Part shown: positions 57,683 through 64,000 of the stretch, one piece after another
How the letters are laid out: every line of letters starts with the position of its first letter
Numbering within the stretch: the stretch's first letter is position 1
Assembly (NCBI RefSeq): GCF_008704555.1
Contig: NZ_CP023702.1
Span: forward strand, 5,866,001 to 5,930,000
Direction: 5' to 3'
DNA length: 64,000 nucleotides
DNA from: Streptomyces nitrosporeus
GTDB taxonomy: Bacteria; Actinomycetota; Actinomycetes; Streptomycetales; Streptomycetaceae
Program-made: the position numbers and the translations under genes
The notes under the pieces: model-generated
Databases searched by the model: none
What the model was told of the DNA's origin: nothing
What the model saw: the letters and a program-made list of their open reading frames with translations, nothing else

Positions 57683-60600
57683 ATGGCACGGCGCATGCGG
57701 GACGAGGCGGTGGACCGGCTGCTGCGGTGTGCCGCGGTCCACCTTCCGGCCCCGCTGCCCAGGGACGGCCGGATCGCCTTCTGGGACCCCGAGGAGCGGG
57801 CCGACTTCACGGGCGCCGACGGCGGCCCGTTCGCCGGTGAGCCCTTCGCCGCGCGACCGCGCGGTGCGGAGCGTCTTTCCCCGGGACCTTCCGGTCCCCC
57901 CGGAGACCACACCGGGGAAGGCCCCCTCGCGGCGTCCTCCCCCCGCGACTCTCCCCCCGGGGAGGCGTCTCCCGCGGCTCTCCCCGCCGGAGGACCCGCC
58001 GCCGGCCGGCCCGCGCCCGGCGGGCAGCGGCAGCCGGAATACTCCGTCACCGAGCTGACGGTCGTCGCCCGGCACGGCTCCGACGGGGTCCGCCGCCGTA
58101 AGGTCCCGGCCCTGACGATGTCCCTCGCCACCGCCCTGCCCCTGCTCGCCGCGGCCCGCCACCGCGTGTCGGCGCACCCCGCCACCCGGGCGTGGGGCGC
58201 CGCGGCACTGCACGCGCTCACCCTCGTCGCCCGGGGGCGGCTGCTGCCCGGCCTCACCGCCGACGACCACGACGCATGGCGGGCCGGGCCGCGTGACGCG
58301 GAGGACATCGCCCACCTCCGGGCGATCGCCGCCGCCATGCCGCCCGAGGGCCACGCCGTCCCGGTGCCCGGCACCCCTCTGCGGCTCCCCGAGCCCCAGG
58401 CCCTGCTCGGGGCCTTCCTCGACGCGGTCGCCGACACCCTGCCCCGCACCCCCGCCGCGGCCCACGCGATGGGCGCGCCGTTCGCCGCCCGGGAACCGCA
58501 GGAACTGCCGGACGCCCGGGCCTGGGCGGTCGAGGTCGCAGCCGGACTCGACGCGGGCGTGCGGGTGTCCCTGCGCCTGGACCTGTCGGCGTACGAACTC
58601 TTCGACCGCGCGGGCGGGCCGGACCCGTGCACCGGGGGAGCGGAGGCCGGGGAAGGCAAGGGCCGAGGGGCCCGCCACGCCGCCGCCGCGATCACCCAGG
58701 TGCACAGCCTGGCCGACCCGACGTACGTCACCGACGCCGCCGCCTTGTGGAACGGCGGGGCGGGGGAGCCCTTCGGACCGCGGGCGAGGATCGACGCGGT
58801 GCTCGCCCTGCGCCGCGCCGCCCGCGTCTGGCCCCCGCTGGAGCGCCTGCTGGACCAGCCCGTCCCCGATGTCCTCGCCCTCACCGAGGACGAGCTGTAC
58901 GAGCTGATCGGGGACGCCGGGCCGCGCCTCGCGGCGGCCGGCGTCGCCGTCCACTGGCCGCGCGAGCTGGCCCGCTCCCTGACCGCCGCCGCCGTCGTGC
59001 GTCCCGCGCCCGGCTCGGCCACCGACGGCACCTCCTTCTTCGACGCGGGACAGCTGTTCGCGTTCGACTGGCAGCTCTCCCTCGGGGAGGAGCGGCTCAC
59101 CGAAGCCGAGATGGACGTGCTGGCGGAGGCCCACCGGCCGATCGTGCGGCTGCGCGACCAGTGGGTGGTGGCGGACCCCTCGCTGGTCCGCAGGGCACGC
59201 AAGCGCGAGCTCGGACTGCTCGGCCCGGTGGACGCGCTCGCGGTCGCCCTCACGGGCAGCGCCGAGGTCGACGGCCGGCAGGTCGAGGCCGTCCCCGAAG
59301 GCGCCCTGGCCGAGCTGCGCTCCCGGGTCCTGGACGAGGACGCCACGCTCCCGCCGCCTCCCGGTCTGCACGCCACCCTGCGCGACTACCAGCTGCGCGG
59401 ACTGGCCTGGCTGGACCGGATGGCCTCACTCGGCCTCGGCGGCTGCCTCGCCGACGACATGGGGCTGGGCAAGACCATCACGCTCATCGCACTCCACCTG
59501 CACCGCGCCCACCCCGCGCCCACCCTGGTCGTCTGCCCCGCCTCCCTCCTCGGCAACTGGCACCGCGAGGTCAACCGGTTCGCCCCCGGCGTCCCCGTGC
59601 GCCGTTTCCACGGCGCCGAGCGGACCCTCACCGGCGTGGACGCCGGCTTCGTCCTCACGACGTACGGCACGATGCGCTCCAGCGCCGAACAGCTCGCCGG
59701 ACACACCTGGGGGCTGGTCGTCGCCGACGAGGCGCAGCACGTGAAGAACCCGAACTCCTCCACCGCGAGGGCTTTGCGCACCATTCCCGCACCCGCCCGG
59801 ATCGCCCTCACCGGCACCCCCGTCGAGAACAACCTCTCCGAGCTGTGGGCCCTGCTCGACTGGACCACCCCCGGGCTGCTCGGACCGCTCAAGGCGTTCC
59901 GGGCCCGGCACGCCCGGATCGTGGAGAGCACCGGCACCGCCGCCGGCCTGGGCAACGACGAAGCGGTGGAACGCCTCTCCCGGCTGGTCCGCCCCTTCCT
60001 CCTCCGCCGCAAGAAGTCCGACCCGGGCATCGCCCCCGAGCTGCCGCCGAAGACCGAGACCGACCACCCCGTCTTCCTCACCCGCGAACAGGCCACGCTC
60101 TACGAGGCCGCCGTGCGCGAGACGATGACGCTCATCGAGAACTCCGAGGGCATCACCCGCCGCGGCCTGATCATGAAGCTCCTCGGCTCGCTCAAGCAGA
60201 TCTGCAACCACCCCGCGCAGTACCTGAAGGAGGAGGCGACCCGGCTCCCCGGGCGCTCCGGCAAGCTGGCCCTGCTCGACGAACTCCTCGACACGATCCT
60301 CGCCGAGGGCGGCTCCGTCCTGGTCTTCACCCAGTACGTCTCGATGGCCCGTCTGCTGGCCGCGCACCTCGCCTCCCGTGCCGTCCCCACCCAGCTGCTG
60401 CACGGCGGAACACCCGTGGCCGAACGGGAGCGCATGGTGGACCGCTTCCAGTCGGCGGAGGTCCCCGTCTTCCTGCTCTCCCTCAAGGCCGCGGGCACCG
60501 GCCTCAACCTCACCCGCGCCGCCCATGTGATCCACTACGACCGCTGGTGGAACCCCGCGGTCGAGGAGCAGGCCACCGACCGGGCGTACCGCATCGGCCA

Positions 60601-60781
60601 GACCCAGCCCGTGCAGGTGCACCGGCTGATCGCCGAGGGCACCGTCGAGGACCGGATCAGCGAACTGCTGGTATCCAAGCGGGCCCTCGCCGACGCCGTG
60701 CTGGGCTCCGGCGAAACCGCGCTGACCGAGCTCAGCGACCGTGACCTGGCCGACCTCGTCGCGCTCCGGAGGGAGACATGA
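57683..60781 (+). CDS. SNF2-family DNA/RNA translocase (DEAD/DEAH-like helicase)
   Basis: A 1032-residue Swi2/Snf2 ATPase. The N-terminal ~540 residues are the bacterial SNF2-associated region, with a disordered Pro/Gly insert at about 60-115. The ATPase core has Walker A LADDMGLGKTITL (Lys597), Walker B VVADEAQHVKNPNS (Asp682 in a DEAQ box), ALTGTPVENNLSELWALLDW (III), then SVLVFTQYVSM, LLHGGTPVAERE, FLLSLKAAGTGLNLT and ATDRAYRIGQTQPVQVHRL in the second lobe. It should translocate on double-stranded DNA or remodel nucleoprotein. It is coupled by an ATGA overlap to a SWIM zinc-finger protein, which is likely its functional partner. Confidence 0.94.
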   Translation: MARRMRDEAVDRLLRCAAVHLPAPLPRDGRIAFWDPEERADFTGADGGPFAGEPFAARPRGAERLSPGPSGPPGDHTGEGPLAASSPRDSPPGEASPAALPAGGPAAGRPAPGGQRQPEYSVTELTVVARHGSDGVRRRKVPALTMSLATALPLLAAARHRVSAHPATRAWGAAALHALTLVARGRLLPGLTADDHDAWRAGPRDAEDIAHLRAIAAAMPPEGHAVPVPGTPLRLPEPQALLGAFLDAVADTLPRTPAAAHAMGAPFAAREPQELPDARAWAVEVAAGLDAGVRVSLRLDLSAYELFDRAGGPDPCTGGAEAGEGKGRGARHAAAAITQVHSLADPTYVTDAAALWNGGAGEPFGPRARIDAVLALRRAARVWPPLERLLDQPVPDVLALTEDELYELIGDAGPRLAAAGVAVHWPRELARSLTAAAVVRPAPGSATDGTSFFDAGQLFAFDWQLSLGEERLTEAEMDVLAEAHRPIVRLRDQWVVADPSLVRRARKRELGLLGPVDALAVALTGSAEVDGRQVEAVPEGALAELRSRVLDEDATLPPPPGLHATLRDYQLRGLAWLDRMASLGLGGCLADDMGLGKTITLIALHLHRAHPAPTLVVCPASLLGNWHREVNRFAPGVPVRRFHGAERTLTGVDAGFVLTTYGTMRSSAEQLAGHTWGLVVADEAQHVKNPNSSTARALRTIPAPARIALTGTPVENNLSELWALLDWTTPGLLGPLKAFRARHARIVESTGTAAGLGNDEAVERLSRLVRPFLLRRKKSDPGIAPELPPKTETDHPVFLTREQATLYEAAVRETMTLIENSEGITRRGLIMKLLGSLKQICNHPAQYLKEEATRLPGRSGKLALLDELLDTILAEGGSVLVFTQYVSMARLLAAHLASRAVPTQLLHGGTPVAERERMVDRFQSAEVPVFLLSLKAAGTGLNLTRAAHVIHYDRWWNPAVEEQATDRAYRIGQTQPVQVHRLIAEGTVEDRISELLVSKRALADAVLGSGETALTELSDRDLADLVALRRET

Positions 60782-62055
60782 GCCCTGCCACGAGCCCGGC
60801 CGCCCGCCCCGGCCCCGACGATCTGCGGCGCACCTTCGAAGCGGTCCCGGCCCGCACCAGCGACCCCGGCGGGCCGTTCGCGGACAGCTGGTGGGGACGC
60901 GCCTGGGTCGACGCCCTGGAAACCCTGTCGATGGACGAGGGCCGCCTCGCCCGCGGCCGGGTGTACGCCGACGGCGGCCACGTCGCCGCCGTGACCGTGA
61001 CCCCCGGCCGGGTCATCGCCTACGTCCACGGCAGCCGCCCCCGCCCGTACCGGGCGGAGCTGAGACTGCGCACGTTCTCCGCGTCCGACTGGGACACCTT
61101 CCTCGACGCCGCCGCGGCCCGGCCCGGCCATCTGTCCGCGCTGCTGGACAAGGAGATGCCGCACTCCCTGGCCGACACGGCCGAGGAGACCGGCATCAGA
61201 CTGCTGCCCGCCGCCGGGGACCTGGAGCCGGACTGCTCCTGCCCGGACCGGGACCGGCCCTGCAAGCACGTCGTGGCGCTCTGCTTCCAGGCCGCACGGC
61301 TCCTGGACAGCGATCCGTTCGTCCTGCTGCTGATGCGCGGCAGAGGCGAGCGCGAACTCCTCGACGAACTGGGCCGCCGCAACGCCGAGCACTCCGCGCG
61401 CGAGCGTCCGGCCGCGCCCGCCGCTCCCTCGGTCCCCGCCCGGGAGGCGTTCGCCGGCCGTTTCCTGCCGCCGCTGCCCGCGCCGCTGCCCCTACCCGCG
61501 CACCCGGGGGAGCCGCCCTCGTACCCGGAGCTGCCCGGGGCCCGTGACCCGCTCGGCCTGGAACACCTCGCCTCCGACGCCGCGGCCCGCGCCCACGCGC
61601 TGCTGACCACCGGTGACGACCCGCTCGCCGGCCTCACCACCTGGCAGGACGCGGTACGGATCGCCGCGTCGCGGCCCACCGCCGGGCTCACCGCCACCAC
61701 CCGGGCGCTCTACCGGGAACTGGCCTTCGCCACCGGCCGCAGCACCACCGACCTCGCCCGGGCCGTGGCGGCCTGGCGGCAGGGCGGGGCGGCAGGCCTG
61801 GCGGTCCTGGAAGAGCCGTGGGACCCGCCGGCCGGCCCGTTCGACCGGGCGCGCCCCGCCCTCGCCGCCGCCGACTTCCCCCGCTTCACGCCCTGGCGCA
61901 ACCACCTCACGAGTCCCGGCGGGACCCTTCAGCTCCGCTTCGGCCGTGACGGCCGGTGGTACGGCTACGAATCGGACCGGGGCGCCGACGACTGGTGGCC
62001 CCGAGCCGCACCGGATACCGACCCGGTCGCCGCGCTCACCGCCCTGCGGATCTGA
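60778..62055 (+). CDS. SWIM zinc-finger protein
   Basis: A 425-residue protein with one SWIM motif, CSCPDRDRPCKHVVAL (Cys153, Cys155, Cys162, His164), a zinc-binding element that contacts DNA or proteins. The N-terminal part begins with FADSWWGRAWVDALETLSMD, characteristic of SWIM proteins paired with SNF2 ATPases. The middle is a Pro/Ala linker (about 205-245), and the C-terminus is helical. Its ATG overlaps the helicase stop, giving near-equal expression. Such pairs recur in actinobacteria; the job is probably DNA repair or chromatin-like remodelling, unproven. Confidence 0.92.
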   Translation: MSPATSPAARPGPDDLRRTFEAVPARTSDPGGPFADSWWGRAWVDALETLSMDEGRLARGRVYADGGHVAAVTVTPGRVIAYVHGSRPRPYRAELRLRTFSASDWDTFLDAAAARPGHLSALLDKEMPHSLADTAEETGIRLLPAAGDLEPDCSCPDRDRPCKHVVALCFQAARLLDSDPFVLLLMRGRGERELLDELGRRNAEHSARERPAAPAAPSVPAREAFAGRFLPPLPAPLPLPAHPGEPPSYPELPGARDPLGLEHLASDAAARAHALLTTGDDPLAGLTTWQDAVRIAASRPTAGLTATTRALYRELAFATGRSTTDLARAVAAWRQGGAAGLAVLEEPWDPPAGPFDRARPALAAADFPRFTPWRNHLTSPGGTLQLRFGRDGRWYGYESDRGADDWWPRAAPDTDPVAALTALRI

Positions 62056-62197
62056 ACGCCCGTGGGCGCGCCGGGTGCGGCGGCCCGTCAGCTCCGCCGG
62101 GGCACCAGCGGTGCGATCGCCGGGACCGTGCACAGCGGCGACGTCACCCATGGCACGGATCCTGTGCCGCTGTACGCGCCATGGAGCGTACGGACAC

Positions 62198-62863
62198 TCA
62201 TGGGGACGGCGCCGGGGAGCCCGCTCCCGGCGGGCGAGCAGCGGTGAACGAGGGGAGCACCGCGTCGACCACCTCCGCGGCGAAGCCCTCCGGCAGCCGG
62301 GCGCGGCGCAGTACCGCCCGCACCCAGACCGCGCCGGCCAGCAGGTCCAGCAGCAGCATCGGGTCCGCGCCGGGCCGGAGTTCGCCGCGCTCCGCCGCGC
62401 GGCGGAAGACCGGTTGCTCACGCGTGAACCGGTCGGCGAAGAAATCACGTGCGAGCAGGGCGAGTTCGTCGTCCGGCGCGTCGCTGCCGGAGGCCATCGC
62501 ACGGACGACGGACCGGGTGTCCGGCCCGGTGAGGAGGCCGGCGATCTGCTCGGTCAGCCCGATCAGGTCCCCCCGCAGCGACCCCGTGTCGGGCACATCG
62601 ATGCCGAGCGTCCCGCCGTGCAGCAGGGCCGCCCGCAGCAGAGCGGGCTTCGAGGGCCACCAGCGGTAGATCGTCGTCTTGTTCACCCCCGCCTCCCGGG
62701 CGACGGCCTCGATGGTGAGACCCGCGTAACCGCGTTCCGCCAGCAGACGCAGGGCCGCGTCATGGATCGCCCCCGCGGCACGGGGGCCGGCACCGGGAGC
62801 CCGGCGGGGGTTCTGATCGGACAAGGCGGCTCCAGGGACGTGGTGCGACGGGGCGTTGTGCAT
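62198..62863 (-). CDS. TetR/AcrR family transcriptional regulator
   Basis: A 221-residue repressor. The HTH is in the N-terminal region: AAGAIHDAALRLLAERGYAG, then TIEAVAREAGVNKTTIYRWW. The C-terminal ligand domain (about 90-205) is alpha-helical with a TetR_C pattern and has no identifiable ligand site. The ~30 residues before the HTH are Pro/Arg-rich. The neighbouring genes are a MarR regulator upstream and the convergent SWIM gene, so its targets cannot be named. Confidence 0.9.
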   Translation of the reverse strand: MHNAPSHHVPGAALSDQNPRRAPGAGPRAAGAIHDAALRLLAERGYAGLTIEAVAREAGVNKTTIYRWWPSKPALLRAALLHGGTLGIDVPDTGSLRGDLIGLTEQIAGLLTGPDTRSVVRAMASGSDAPDDELALLARDFFADRFTREQPVFRRAAERGELRPGADPMLLLDLLAGAVWVRAVLRRARLPEGFAAEVVDAVLPSFTAARPPGAGSPAPSP

Positions 62864-62978
62864 CCTGGCACAGCGCCACCGGCACCACCCCGACGGGTGA
62901 ACACCCCCGGACGGCCGGCGCCCCCGGCCGGGACCGGCGGGCCGTCACGGTGTCCCCGCGAACCCTTGGGTACAACCC

Positions 62979-63401
62979 TCAGCGTGACGCGAGCCGCTCC
63001 ATCAGCCCGATCCCACGAGCCAGCAACTTCCTTTCCTCCCCGGTCAGTTCAGCCTCGATCGCCCGTGCGAGCCAATCCGCCCTGCGCTCCCGCTCCTCCT
63101 CCAGGAGCGCGCGCCCCGAGGCCGAGAGCTCGACCAGGCTCTTGCGGCCGTCGGTCGGATGTGCGCGGCGGGTGATCAGTCCCTGCTCCATCAGCAGACC
63201 GACGGCGCGAGCCATGGACTGCGGACGCACCCGCTGGCCGGCCGCGAGCTCGCTGGTCGTCATGGCGCCGTTGCGGTCCAGTTCGCCGAGGACGGCCACC
63301 TGGCCGAGCGGCATCTGGTCCTCGAGCTTCACGCGCCGCGTGAGCTTTCCCATCGCTGTGCGCAGTTCGGCCGCGACGGCGGCGGATTCCGGGAGGGGCA
63401 T
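62979..63401 (-). CDS. MarR family transcriptional regulator
   Basis: A 140-residue winged-helix regulator. The DNA-binding part is LGQVAVLGELDRNGAMTTSELAAGQRVRPQSMARAV, with the wing GLITRRAHPTDGRKSLVELS and flanking dimerisation helices. Length is standard. It is divergent from an enolase gene, and the 175 bases between them contain six evenly spaced near-palindromes, so it probably controls that promoter and its own. MarR proteins release DNA on binding phenolic or oxidising signals; nothing shows the ligand. Upstream in-frame sequence has no domain, so the ATG at 63401 is preferred. Confidence 0.92.
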   Translation of the reverse strand: MPLPESAAVAAELRTAMGKLTRRVKLEDQMPLGQVAVLGELDRNGAMTTSELAAGQRVRPQSMARAVGLLMEQGLITRRAHPTDGRKSLVELSASGRALLEEERERRADWLARAIEAELTGEERKLLARGIGLMERLASR

Positions 63402-63432
63402 ACCGCACTTTAACGCAGGACCTGACGCCCGC

Positions 63433-63505
63433 CTGCGCAGCTCAACTGTACAGCACATCTGAACAGCTAATCTGTACAGTTGAACTGAACAGCATTGCTG
63501 TATGG
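63433..63505. promoter_or_regulatory. Six-copy 13-bp-period operator array between MarR and enolase genes
   Basis: Eight-base near-palindromes start at 63433 (CTGCGCAG), 63446 (CTGTACAG), 63459 (CTGAACAG), 63472 (CTGTACAG), 63485 (CTGAACAG) and 63498 (CTGTATGG). Each step is exactly 13 bases, with unrelated 5-base spacers. The last copy overlaps TATGGT (63501-63506), a good -10 for the enolase gene. The MarR protein is the obvious candidate binder; this is inferred from adjacency. Confidence 0.85.
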
Positions 63506-63576
63506 TTTTGTGTGCCGGGTCCAGCGCCACCGTCGTCGCAGCCGGATCCCGGCACGTGCCAACGGGAAGGACTCCC

Positions 63577-64000
63577 ATGACCGCCATCACCTCCGTCACC
63601 GGCCGCCGCGTCCTCGACAGCAGGGGCAACCCCACCGTCGAGGTGGACGTGGAACTGGCGGACGGGTCCCTCGGCCGGGCCGCGGTCCCCTCCGGCGCCT
63701 CCACCGGTGCCCGCGAGGCCGTCGAACTCCGCGACGGTGACCCGGCGCGCTGGCACGGCAGGGGTGTCGACCGCGCGGTGCGCCACGTCGGCACGGAGCT
63801 CGCCGCGGCCGTCATCGGCCGCGACGCGGAGGACCAGGCCGGACTCGACGCCGCCCTCGTCGCGGCGGACGGCACCGCCACCAGGTCCCGGCTCGGGGCC
63901 AACGCGATCCTCGGGGTCTCCCTGGCGAGCGCCAAGGCCGCGGCGGCGGCCCACCGCCTGCCGCTGTACCGGTACCTCGGCGGGGCCGGTGCCCGGCTGC
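63577..64000 (+). CDS. eno: Enolase (phosphopyruvate hydratase), 5' part; runs off window
   Basis: The first 141 codons of an enolase, which interconverts 2-phosphoglycerate and phosphoenolpyruvate. ITSVTGRRVLDSRGNPTVEV and AVPSGASTGAREAVELRDGD are the N-terminal domain and catalytic loop; SRLGANAILGVSLASAKAAA follows. The usual metal ligands lie beyond the window. The sequence differs from the main Streptomyces enolase as I remember it (MPSIDVVVAREILDSRGNPT), so this is probably a second, inducible copy. ATG with GGGAAGG upstream, and control by the divergent MarR gene is likely. Confidence 0.92.
   Translation, partial: MTAITSVTGRRVLDSRGNPTVEVDVELADGSLGRAAVPSGASTGAREAVELRDGDPARWHGRGVDRAVRHVGTELAAAVIGRDAEDQAGLDAALVAADGTATRSRLGANAILGVSLASAKAAAAAHRLPLYRYLGGAGARL

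Overview
The window looks like chromosomal DNA of a Streptomyces or close relative. It is very GC-rich, with G or C at nearly all third codon positions, many GTG starts, frequent ATGA/GTGA stop-start overlaps and Streptomyces-type -10 elements. The order pyk - ANTAR response regulator - liv transporter - polA - rpsA - coaE is a conserved actinobacterial neighbourhood; from memory, mycobacteria keep pykA, pdtaR, polA, rpsA and coaE close together in the same order. No rRNA, CRISPR array, prophage or insertion sequence was seen. One unusual tRNA gene is present.

Layout. 0-2.5 kb: two overlapping ADP-ribosylglycohydrolase genes (the first cut by the window edge) and a divergent VIT-family metal transporter. 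2.9-8.9 kb: gltBD, NADPH glutamate synthase. 9-15.5 kb: rhomboid protease, flavin-type oxidoreductase, cold-shock protein with a hairpin leader, DEAD-box helicase, ankyrin protein and a zinc-peptidase-like protein. 15.6-18 kb: a GH35 beta-galactosidase broken by one frameshift, a minisatellite and chorismate mutase. 18.3-27.7 kb: aminopeptidase N, a two-gene decarboxylase/N-hydroxylase siderophore-type unit, a Tat-exported 5'-nucleotidase and pyruvate kinase. 27.7-28.6 kb: a LAGLIDADG protein with an HTH domain, directly downstream of an odd tRNA with anticodon CAA. 28.7-35.2 kb: PdtaR-like regulator and a complete five-gene branched-chain amino-acid ABC transporter. 35.8-44.7 kb: hotdog thioesterase, molybdopterin oxidoreductase, polA, a DUF4184-like membrane protein and a lytic transglycosylase. 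44.8-53.8 kb: hrpB, a methyltransferase, rpsA, a secreted beta-helix protein, a PAC2 protein, coaE and a TPR protein. 53.8-62 kb: small membrane protein, third ADP-ribosylglycohydrolase, a decayed methyltransferase remnant, lipoprotein, slipin and an SNF2 helicase/SWIM zinc-finger pair. 62-64 kb: TetR and MarR regulators and the start of an enolase gene.

Most of the window is housekeeping: nitrogen assimilation (gltBD, liv transporter), carbon metabolism (pyk, enolase), DNA repair and translation (polA, rpsA) and CoA synthesis (coaE). The most unusual parts are: (i) six 8-bp near-palindromes at an exact 13-bp period between the MarR gene and the enolase gene; (ii) the short-variable-loop CAA tRNA with an adjacent LAGLIDADG gene; (iii) an abrupt reversal of strand composition and codon choice inside the 3' end of pyk; (iv) an orphan desAB-like pair; and (v) many young GC-rich tandem repeats in intergenic DNA and in low-complexity protein tails.
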